A DNA stretch of 49,904 nucleotides from positions 1 through 49,904 of the forward strand of contig CALAOT010000127.1 of the NCBI GenBank assembly GCA_937889545.1, given 5' to 3'. Source of the DNA: an uncultured Opitutaceae bacterium. GTDB lineage: Bacteria > Verrucomicrobiota > Verrucomicrobiia > Opitutales > Opitutaceae. Below are positions 34,753 through 41,816 of this stretch, in pieces. The notes under the pieces are model-generated. The model was not told the DNA's origin, made no database searches, and saw only the letters and a list, made by a program, of their open reading frames with translations. Every line of letters begins with the position of its first letter. The stretch's first letter is position 1. The translations under genes were made by a program, and so were the position numbers.

Positions 34753-35139
34753 ATGGCGTCACCCGCCCTACCCACCCCCGCCAAGGCCCAACCCAGTCCC
34801 GAGCAGGAGAATTTGCTCAGGAACCTTCCCTCCGATGCACGCGCCGCCTATGAACGGTCCCATAATTGGGCCGACCCAGGTGTGCTCGACCCCGTAATTC
34901 TCGCAATTCTTAGTGATTTTGCCCCCCATAGCTGCGCGGCTCACCTGACTACGCTGCCCGGCAGCACAAGGCTTATCGACGACTTGGGCTTCGATTCCCT
35001 GGCCATCACCGAGGTTGTGTTCTTTGCCGAGGATCTATTCGGCATCAGCATCACAAACCGGGAAATAGCCGAGGTGCGCACAATCGACGACTTGCGTGCC
35101 TTCATCCGCAGCAAGGTTGCCACACGCTCGACACCCTGA
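34753..35139 (+). CDS. Acyl carrier protein (first)
   Basis: 128 aa from the ATG; a GTG at 34705 overlapping the methyltransferase stop (GTGA) would add 16 residues. The phosphopantetheine Ser82 is in STRLIDDLGFDSLAITEVVF, followed by FAEDLFGISITNREIAEVRT, i.e. the DSL motif and helix II-III of an ACP. The N-terminal about 45 residues are an unusual Pro-rich extension for an ACP. It precedes a ketosynthase by 16 nt, and the pair should carry out polyene chain elongation. Confidence 0.88.
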   Translation: MASPALPTPAKAQPSPEQENLLRNLPSDARAAYERSHNWADPGVLDPVILAILSDFAPHSCAAHLTTLPGSTRLIDDLGFDSLAITEVVFFAEDLFGISITNREIAEVRTIDDLRAFIRSKVATRSTP

Positions 35140-35155
35140 ACGAGGCCCGTCCCGA

Positions 35156-36421
35156 ATGCCTCCGCTGCCCGTCATCACCGGCCTGGGTTTCATCACCAGC
35201 ATCGGCAACGACCGAGCCTCCGTTCTGCGCAGCCTCCGCGAACTGCGGCACGGCTTTGAACCGGTCGAATTCCTCGGCAACCCCAATCTTCCTGTCAAGG
35301 TCGCGGGCACGGTCAAAGGTTTTGACTTTCCGACCCCCAACCGGCGCGACTGGCGCTGGCCGGCCAGTCTAACCGTCGATCGTGAACTCCTCCGGGGCCT
35401 CGCGCCGCACGGCGTATACGCACTCTGCGCGCTTAAGCAGGCGCTCGCAGACGCGGGGCTCGATCCCGCCGCACTTGCCGACGGGGACACCGGACTCTAC
35501 TGCGCCTCGGCGGGCTCGCCGTTTCTATTGGGCCACTTCCTCGACCAGATGCACGCCACGCGCGGCGAGCGCGGCAATCCGATGTGCATTGTTTCCTCCA
35601 TTGCAGGCACATTGAATTTCAACCTCGCTGCGTGCTACAAGATCTCTGGCGCAGTCTGCGGTTTTTCCTCCGCGTGCGCGTCATCGAGCCACGCGCTCGG
35701 TTACGCCATGGATGAGATCCGCCTCGGCCGTCAAACACGGATGCTGGTGGTCGCCGCGGAGGACGTGACCGCCGAAAGCATCCTCCCATTCTCCAGCCTA
35801 CGGGTTCTCTCCAACAACCCGGATCCTGAAACGGCCTCGCGACCCTTCGACCGCCAGCGAGACGGGTTTGTAGGCACAGGCGGGTCGGTGGCGATCGTTG
35901 TCGAGGACGCGGCGCTGGCGCGCCGGCGCGGGGTGCGCATCTACGCCGAACTGATCGGCTGGGGCCAGGCGGGCGACGGCCACAGCGTTGCCGCCTCTCA
36001 TCCCGAGGGAGCAGGCCTGCGCTCGGCCATGCAGCGCGCACTCGGCGACGCGCATGTGAACGCAGCGGCCATAGACTACGTCAACGCCCATGCCGCCTCG
36101 ACTCCATCCGGCGATCGCTCCGAGGTGTTAGCGCTGCACAGCGTTTTCACTGGCAACAGCGCCAAGCCCCACATCAGCAGCACCAAGGCGCTCACCGGCC
36201 ACGGCCTGTCGCTCGCAGGAGCCATGGAAATCGCCTTCTGTGCACTGGCGGTTGCCGATAGGTTCATTCCAGGAGCCGCCCATCTTGAGGAACCCGACGC
36301 CGTCTGCGCCGGGCTCGACCTGCCCCGCACCTCGCTTGATGAGGCCCCGCGTCTCGTGCTCAAGAACAGCAGCGGTTTTGGCGGCAGCAATGTCTGCCAT
36401 GTCCTGCGCCGCCCAGCCTGA
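35156..36421 (+). CDS. Beta-ketoacyl-ACP synthase (FabF-like), catalytically complete
   Basis: 421 aa thiolase-fold condensing enzyme. The catalytic triad is intact: Cys174 in CGFSSACASSSHALGYAM, His312 in YVNAHAASTPSGD and His349 in STKALTGHGLSLAGAME. The start at MPPLPVITGLGFITSIGN is the usual family opening. It condenses malonyl-ACP with the growing aryl/polyenyl chain. The second ACP gene overlaps its 3' end by 23 nt in another frame, so translation is coupled. Confidence 0.93.
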   Translation: MPPLPVITGLGFITSIGNDRASVLRSLRELRHGFEPVEFLGNPNLPVKVAGTVKGFDFPTPNRRDWRWPASLTVDRELLRGLAPHGVYALCALKQALADAGLDPAALADGDTGLYCASAGSPFLLGHFLDQMHATRGERGNPMCIVSSIAGTLNFNLAACYKISGAVCGFSSACASSSHALGYAMDEIRLGRQTRMLVVAAEDVTAESILPFSSLRVLSNNPDPETASRPFDRQRDGFVGTGGSVAIVVEDAALARRRGVRIYAELIGWGQAGDGHSVAASHPEGAGLRSAMQRALGDAHVNAAAIDYVNAHAASTPSGDRSEVLALHSVFTGNSAKPHISSTKALTGHGLSLAGAMEIAFCALAVADRFIPGAAHLEEPDAVCAGLDLPRTSLDEAPRLVLKNSSGFGGSNVCHVLRRPA

Positions 36422-36695
36422 TCTCCCCGTGCCCGACACCCACACGCTCCGGCTCAAAAAGCTGATAATCTCCACGCTTAGGCTCGATGGGGTCCGTCCC
36501 GAGGATATCCCCGACGATGAGCTGCTCATCGGCTCGCCGCGCTTCGGCCTCGACTCGATCGACGCTCTGGAACTCGTGCTGGCGATCGAGAAGGAGTTCG
36601 GCGTAAAGATCGGCAGTAGCGAAGAATCGCGAAAGGCGCTTGGCAGCGTCAACACGCTCGCGGACTACATTCGTTCGCGGACGGACCACGCCTGA
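36399..36695 (+). CDS. Acyl carrier protein (second)
   Basis: 98 aa. The start overlaps the end of the ketosynthase; ATG at 36390 is another option. The pantetheine Ser53 lies in RFGLDSIDALELVLAIEKEF, then GVKIGSSEESRKALGSVNTL, as in dedicated secondary-metabolite ACPs. Two ACPs per cluster are usual for aryl polyenes. The 166 bp gap to the next ketosynthase contains a 7 bp hairpin (GGAAGTG / CACTTCC, 36740-36761) with no T-run. Confidence 0.9.
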   Translation: MSCAAQPDLPVPDTHTLRLKKLIISTLRLDGVRPEDIPDDELLIGSPRFGLDSIDALELVLAIEKEFGVKIGSSEESRKALGSVNTLADYIRSRTDHA

Positions 36696-36861
36696 ACCCA
36701 CCCATGCCAACGACAACTTACCCCCAGCGCAAAGGGGGCGGAAGTGTTGACACCCACTTCCCCGCCGGCTTCGGGAGACGCGCAGACAAGAAAACCCGCA
36801 TGAAGGCCGGCCTTCACCCACGTAAGCTGCGTGATTTCAGCTGAACGTCCGCACCCTGTGT

Positions 36862-37965
36862 ATGCCGGCTGACCAGCTTTCCGCCGGGATCGAAGCCTGT
36901 GATTGCCTGACGCCGTTCGGGGACGCGCCAGCGACGGTTGCCGCATTGCTCGCCGGGCGGCGAGCACTTGAGTTAACTCCGGCCCTCGGCCGCGACGGCG
37001 GTGACCCCGTGCCGCTCGCACTGACGGGGCCGATGGACGAGACGCTTCCGCCGCGCTGGGTGCCCGGCTTGCGCCAGCTCGCCTCCGGCATCCCAGCAGC
37101 CGCTTGGGGCTCGGCGCGTGCGCCCGTCATCGTCACCAGCAGCAACTTCGGGGTCGGCAGTCTCTATGCTTTCATCCGCAGCCACGATGCCCGCCACCTG
37201 GCCTACGGCACGCCATTCAAGAGCGTGGATCTGCTCCGGACTGAATTCGACTGGGGCGAACACGTCCACGTCTTCTCTCACGCCTGCGTTTCCGCGCACC
37301 TCGGACTGGCTCACGCCGCCCGCCTGTTGCACGCCGATCTGGCCGACCGCGTGCTCGTGTTTTCCTTCGATTTTATCAGCCCGTTTGTCGCCGGCGGATT
37401 CCATAGCCTGAAGATCCTAAATGCTTTGATGCCCATGCCCTACGCCGTGCGCGAGACGGGTTCGATCGGACTGGGCGATGGCGCCGCGTTCGCGGTGCTC
37501 ACGCGCAAGGCTGCATCCTATCGAATCGCGTCCAATTCCCTGTACAACGAAATGTTTCACTTCACGGGCAACCGGCCGGACGGCTCAGGCTTTGCCGCAT
37601 GCATGGCCTCAATCGCAACAGCTGCGGCGGCCCGCCGGGTATGGATCAAGGGCCACGGAACTGGCACGTTGGAGGCCGGCCGTCTCGAGGCTGAGGCCAT
37701 TGCGCGGCGGTTTCCCGACGCACCGCTGGTATCCTGGAAGGGCAGCCTCGGCCACACCCTCGGAAGTTGTGGCCTCGTCGAACTCGCCGTCGCAGTCGCC
37801 GCGCTGCGCGCCGGCCGGATTCCCGGCACGGTCGGCGGCGCGGCTCCGAGTTTCAGCGACACCGTCGCATTGGCTCCATTCGACAGCGCGGGTTTCGACG
37901 GGGCCGTTCTCGCCAGCAATGCCTTCGGAGGCGCCCATGCCGCGTTGCTGCTCACCCATGATTGA
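36862..37965 (+). CDS. Beta-ketoacyl synthase homologue (second ketosynthase / chain-length-factor position)
   Basis: 367 aa thiolase-fold protein, shorter and more divergent than the first ketosynthase. In many polyene loci the second copy is a chain-length factor without Cys, but here the triad can be traced: Cys142 in FSHACVSAHLGLAHA, His265 in KGHGTGTLEAGRLEA and His298 in KGSLGHTLGSCGLVE. It may therefore condense too, or form a heterodimer with the first ketosynthase. The N-terminus (MPADQLSAGIEACDCLTPFG) lacks a signal. The next gene starts inside its last codons (ATG overlap, 8 nt). Confidence 0.85.
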   Translation: MPADQLSAGIEACDCLTPFGDAPATVAALLAGRRALELTPALGRDGGDPVPLALTGPMDETLPPRWVPGLRQLASGIPAAAWGSARAPVIVTSSNFGVGSLYAFIRSHDARHLAYGTPFKSVDLLRTEFDWGEHVHVFSHACVSAHLGLAHAARLLHADLADRVLVFSFDFISPFVAGGFHSLKILNALMPMPYAVRETGSIGLGDGAAFAVLTRKAASYRIASNSLYNEMFHFTGNRPDGSGFAACMASIATAAAARRVWIKGHGTGTLEAGRLEAEAIARRFPDAPLVSWKGSLGHTLGSCGLVELAVAVAALRAGRIPGTVGGAAPSFSDTVALAPFDSAGFDGAVLASNAFGGAHAALLLTHD

Positions 37966-38614
37966 GCGATTCATCCATCATTTGCGCGTCGAGCTGCCCG
38001 CCCCCGGCGAAACGGTGGCCGGCGCGCGCATCCGACTGGCAGACAAATTCCCGCGCACGGCGCTGCGCCGGATGACCCACCTCGGACTGCTCGTCGGCTC
38101 GGCGCTCGACGGCTCCATGCTGGAGCCCGAAGACGCAATGGTTTATGCGTCGACCTATTCCGAGACGCATGCGTTGGAGGATTACTTGATGAGCTTTCCG
38201 CAGCCAAGTCCGTCGCTGTTCCAAGCGTCGATCCATCCCAGTGGCGCGCAGCAGGTCCTCATCGGGCGCCAGCAGCCCATCGCCAGGCTCTGGCCTCTCG
38301 CCGGGCAGACGCGCCTTTTGGAGCAGGCATTGTTGACCGTGCTCGTCGAGCCGGCCCGGCGGGTGGCGCTCGTCGGCGGCGAGGAATGCGGCGGCTGGAT
38401 GATTCAATACAACATGGCTTCACCAAGGTCGTTTGCGTTCGCCGCGGTCGTGACACGGGAAGCGGCCGGCGCTGCGGGCCGAATCACCTTCACGCCGGCC
38501 ATGCAGGCCGATGACGCATGCCCGTCACTGGAAGAATTCACGCAGGCCCTCGCCGAGCGCGGCTCATTGACCTGGCACGGTGGCGGCGGCCTGTGGAGGC
38601 TCGAATGGTCATGA
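37958..38614 (+). CDS. Partial ketosynthase-like protein (Ketoacyl-synt_2, PF13723-type)
   Basis: 218 aa, half the size of a ketosynthase. VYASTYSETHALEDYLMSFP, SPSLFQASIHPSGAQQVLIG and PARRVALVGGEECGGWMIQY correspond to the N-terminal thiolase half. There is no catalytic Cys motif and no His pair. This type of stand-alone domain is a regular member of aryl-polyene loci and is presumed structural or regulatory. Start overlaps the previous gene by 8 nt; its stop overlaps the next start (ATGA), so all three are translationally linked. Confidence 0.8.
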   Translation: MIERFIHHLRVELPAPGETVAGARIRLADKFPRTALRRMTHLGLLVGSALDGSMLEPEDAMVYASTYSETHALEDYLMSFPQPSPSLFQASIHPSGAQQVLIGRQQPIARLWPLAGQTRLLEQALLTVLVEPARRVALVGGEECGGWMIQYNMASPRSFAFAAVVTREAAGAAGRITFTPAMQADDACPSLEEFTQALAERGSLTWHGGGGLWRLEWS

Positions 38615-39522
38615 GCGCGACCTCCCCACTCCCGCACAATCCCGGCCCGAGCTGGGGCTACAGCTTCCTGCTGTGGGCGGAGCGGTGGTGGCCGCGGTGG
38701 TTCTTCCGCCTGATGTTGATGGCGGGCACCTGGGTCGGGGTCGCGCTCATGCCTGCGCAGCGCGCGCATTCCCGGGCCTATCTCTCCGTTGTCCTTGGCA
38801 GGCCTCCCGGGCTGCAGGACGTTTGGCGCCATTTCTTCGCCTTTGCGGACTTCCTTGTGCTCAAGCTCCGAACCGGCCGCGGCGCGGCGGTACGCTGCGT
38901 TCTGGAGCCGGAGAACAAGGAGGCGTTCGAGGCGCTGCTGGATTCCGGCCAGCCCGCCCTCTTCGGCACGTTTCACTTCGGCGCCTCTGATCTACTCGGG
39001 TACCTGCTGGGCGAACGCGGCATACGCGTTTCCATCATTCGGCTGCGAGTCGGCAACTCCGACGACACTCGCCTTCTCGGCCAGCGGTTTGCCGAGCGGG
39101 TCTCCTTTCTGTGGGTCAACAATCCGGCCAATCTGCTTTTCGACCTGAAGGCGGCCATCGAGGCCGGCGATTCGCTCGCGCTGAAGTGCGACCGGCCGGA
39201 GTTTAGCGGCAAGACCGAGCCGTTCCACTTCCTCGGCACCCTCAGGCTATTCCCGTTCACCATCTATCACCTGGCCCTGCTGTTTGGCCGCCCAGTCGTG
39301 TTTTGCACTGCAGTCCCAGATCCCTCGGAGAACAAGTTGCGCGTAATCGCGTCGCCGGTCTTTGCCCCGGACCCGACGGCCGGGCGCGAGGCAAATTCGC
39401 AGGCCGCGCGGGCCCATTTTCAAGCGGTACTCGCCCGCCTGGAAGCATTGGTTCGCCAGCATCCGTTTCTGTGGTTTAACTTCCTTCCCCTGAACCCGGA
39501 GGCGCCAGCCATCGGCCGCTAG
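38611..39522 (+). CDS. Lipid A biosynthesis (HtrB/LpxL-like) lysophospholipid acyltransferase
   Basis: 303 aa inner-membrane acyltransferase of the HtrB family. The N-terminal hydrophobic segment (WFFRLMLMAGTWVGVALMPA) anchors it; the catalytic Hx4D is in FGTFHFGASDLLGY (about residue 120), with LALKCDRPEFSGKTEPFHFL and PVVFCTAVPDPSENKL as further matches. It may attach the polyenoyl chain to a lipid head. The start is at the ATGA overlap; another ATG 6 nt upstream is possible. Next gene follows after 23 nt. Confidence 0.87.
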   Translation: MSATSPLPHNPGPSWGYSFLLWAERWWPRWFFRLMLMAGTWVGVALMPAQRAHSRAYLSVVLGRPPGLQDVWRHFFAFADFLVLKLRTGRGAAVRCVLEPENKEAFEALLDSGQPALFGTFHFGASDLLGYLLGERGIRVSIIRLRVGNSDDTRLLGQRFAERVSFLWVNNPANLLFDLKAAIEAGDSLALKCDRPEFSGKTEPFHFLGTLRLFPFTIYHLALLFGRPVVFCTAVPDPSENKLRVIASPVFAPDPTAGREANSQAARAHFQAVLARLEALVRQHPFLWFNFLPLNPEAPAIGR

Positions 39523-39545
39523 GCAACACGCAACCTATCCAAGGC

Positions 39546-40316
39546 ATGTCGCTTCGCTCTGTCTACAACCGCCTAGCCTACTACGTCACACTGCTGCTAT
39601 TCGGCGCGGCGGGGCTGGAGCTGAGCCTCCTCTGCCTGTTGGTCAGCTGGCTGCCGGCGACGGAGCCGACGGAGCGCTTTTTCCAGCGGCTGATCCATCG
39701 GCACCTTGCACTCTTCCATTGGTGGTGCGCGTTTGCCCGGCTCGTGCATGTGCGTTATCTCGGATTCGAACGCCTGCCGCGCGGCGGGTTTGTGCTGGCA
39801 GCCAATCACCCTGCGCTAATCGACATAACCTGCCTGCTGGCGCGAATTCCAGAAGCGTTGTGCATCTTCAAGCCCGCCGTCCGCCATAATCCCCTGCTGG
39901 GCTCCCCCGCCCGCCGCGCGGGCTACCTCGGCAGCGACGGCGGACATGAACTCGTGCGCCGAGCCGCCGCCAAGGTCGCGGCCGGAAACCTGCTGGTCGT
40001 CTTCCCCGAAGCCACGCGCACGCCGCCCGGCAAGGCGCTCCTCCCTTTCAAACCCGGCTTTGTCCTCATAGCGCGGCGGGCCCACGCACCGATCCAGCTG
40101 GTGCGAATCACCACTGATTCCGATGTCCTGACCAAGGGCCGCGCCTGGTGGCGGCTGCCCAAATTCCCCGCGCATATCGAGGTGGCGGCCGGCCCACTGA
40201 TCTCCACGGACACAGCTGCCAGCACGCCCGATATGGCCGCGGGGATCGAGGCATGGTTTCACGGGCTACCTGTGGATGCGGGAGCCTGCGCTCCGGAGAC
40301 CCGCGCGCCTTCCTGA
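39546..40316 (+). CDS. 1-acyl-glycerol-3-phosphate acyltransferase-like (PlsC family)
   Basis: 256 aa. The hydrophobic N-terminus (LAYYVTLLLFGAAGLELSLL) is a membrane anchor. The PlsC motifs are complete: NHPALID (Hx4D, around residue 83), a middle Arg region and FPEATRTPPGKALLPFKPGF. In aryl-polyene loci such acyltransferases help link the polyene to a lipid. Together with the preceding HtrB-like gene the cluster carries two acyltransferases of different families, suggesting a diacylated product. The glycosyltransferase starts 23 nt after its stop. Confidence 0.9.
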   Translation: MSLRSVYNRLAYYVTLLLFGAAGLELSLLCLLVSWLPATEPTERFFQRLIHRHLALFHWWCAFARLVHVRYLGFERLPRGGFVLAANHPALIDITCLLARIPEALCIFKPAVRHNPLLGSPARRAGYLGSDGGHELVRRAAAKVAAGNLLVVFPEATRTPPGKALLPFKPGFVLIARRAHAPIQLVRITTDSDVLTKGRAWWRLPKFPAHIEVAAGPLISTDTAASTPDMAAGIEAWFHGLPVDAGACAPETRAPS

Positions 40317-40339
40317 AGGGTCTGTTAACTCCGGCGACC

Positions 40340-41740
40340 GTGACAACCTCCACCACCCACATCGTCCTGCTGCCGGCCTACAACACGGGTCCGCGCCTGA
40401 GCGAGGTTGTCGTCGAGGCAATGAATCACTGGCAGCCTGTCCTCGTCGTGATCGATGGAAGCACGGACGGCAGTGAACTGCCTTTGCTCGAACTGGCCAA
40501 GATCAACCCTGCGCTAACCGTCCTAATCATGCCACGAAACTCGGGCAAAGGAGCGGCCGTTCTCGCTGGTGCGCAAGCCGCTCTCGCGCGAGGCTTTACG
40601 CATGCGCTGGTCATGGATGCGGACGGGCAGCACCCGGCCCGCAGCATCGCGGAGTTCATGGACACTTCGCTGCTCCACCCGGACGCCCTGGTATTGGGCC
40701 GGCCGATCCTTCCCCCGAACACCCCGGTCGAGCGGCGGCACGGCAGGAAACTGAGCGTCGGGCTCGTGCGCTTTGAGCTGCTGGGCCCGGGGATAGACGA
40801 CCCGCTGTTTGGCTTTCGTGTGTATCCGCTCGCACCGCTTTTCGCCGCGCTTGGGGCACGCCGCGGCGGCCGGCGCTATGATTTTGACACGGAAGCTGCG
40901 GTGCGGCTCGGCTGGGCGGGCGTGCCGCCGCGCACCCTTGCCGCGCCGGTCCGCTATCTCTCGCGCGCCGAGGGCGGCGTATCTCATTTCCACTATCTCC
41001 GCGACAATGCCACTCTCGTATGGATGCACTTTCGGATCATCACTGAGCTGCTGCTCTGGCGCTGGCCCGCAATGCTTCGCCACCGGCGCCGCTGGCGGCT
41101 CGCCGGCGTCTCGCTTGCCCTGCTGCTAGCCTGCTGCGCGGTCGGGCGCGGCGCTGACGCCGATCCGCTCGTGAACCCGGCGCACCTGCTCGCGCCGGCG
41201 GGGCCGGCGTGGAGGGACCTGACCGTCGCTTTTGCCCACCATCCGGACATCACGGCCGATTTCACAGAGCGCCGCTTCTTTTCCTTCAAGACCGAGCCAG
41301 TGGAATTGAAGGGCGAAGTGCGCGTCTCCGCCGCGCGCGGCCTGAGCCTGCATTACACCGCGCCCGGGGAGCGAATAGTCATCCTAGACTCACAAGGCGT
41401 GCTCATTCGCACAGCCGCAGGGGAAGAGGCGCCGCCCGCAGACTCGGGCGCCGCTGCCGATGGCGCATTGCTGCACATCCTGCGCTTGGACCTGGCAGCG
41501 CTGGAGACGGGTTTTGAACTTTACGGACAGCGCAACGGCACATCTTGGACCCTCGCGCTCGTGCCTCGCACAGCCACATTGCGCCGCGGCGTGGGCCGGA
41601 TCACCGTGGAGGGTGAGGCGGCAACGATCCGGCGCATTGAAATCCGCCGCGCATCGCGGCAGGCCATCGAGATTGTCATAGGGCCGCCGCGTCCACCGGC
41701 GGCGTTCACAGCGGAGGAGCTGAAGCAGTGCTTCCGTTAG
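40340..41740 (+). CDS. Glycosyltransferase family 2 fused to a LolA-like domain
   Basis: 466 aa from GTG (MTTSTTHIVLLPAYNTGPRL). Residues about 1-230 are a GT2 fold: VVIDGSTDGSE, MPRNSGKGAAVLAGAQAALA and the metal-binding MDADGQHP. Residues about 245-270 (RHRRRWRLAGVSLALLLACC) form a basic-plus-hydrophobic membrane segment. The rest (LTVAFAHHPDITADFTERRF, TEPVELKGEVRVSAARGLSL, YTAPGERIVILDSQGVLIRT) is LolA-like, i.e. an outer-membrane lipoprotein carrier. The frame is continuous, so a cytoplasmic glycosyltransferase is tethered to a periplasmic carrier. An internal ATG at 41072 looks like a signal-peptide start, so a separate LolA product is also possible. Confidence 0.8.
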   Translation: MTTSTTHIVLLPAYNTGPRLSEVVVEAMNHWQPVLVVIDGSTDGSELPLLELAKINPALTVLIMPRNSGKGAAVLAGAQAALARGFTHALVMDADGQHPARSIAEFMDTSLLHPDALVLGRPILPPNTPVERRHGRKLSVGLVRFELLGPGIDDPLFGFRVYPLAPLFAALGARRGGRRYDFDTEAAVRLGWAGVPPRTLAAPVRYLSRAEGGVSHFHYLRDNATLVWMHFRIITELLLWRWPAMLRHRRRWRLAGVSLALLLACCAVGRGADADPLVNPAHLLAPAGPAWRDLTVAFAHHPDITADFTERRFFSFKTEPVELKGEVRVSAARGLSLHYTAPGERIVILDSQGVLIRTAAGEEAPPADSGAAADGALLHILRLDLAALETGFELYGQRNGTSWTLALVPRTATLRRGVGRITVEGEAATIRRIEIRRASRQAIEIVIGPPRPPAAFTAEELKQCFR

Positions 41741-41816
41741 CCTACCCCAGGCGGATGAACCGCCGGATTCCTCTAGCCATGCGACCATCACCCCCGGCAA
41801 CCACCTATTCCCCGCG

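Noticed and set aside
36862..37965. Labelling the second ketosynthase a catalytically dead chain-length factor
   Set aside because: A Cys and both His residues can be placed in the expected motifs.
40148..40339. Upstream extension of the glycosyltransferase into the PlsC gene
   Set aside because: The extra residues are the acyltransferase gene read out of frame; the GT2 fold begins right after the GTG at 40340.
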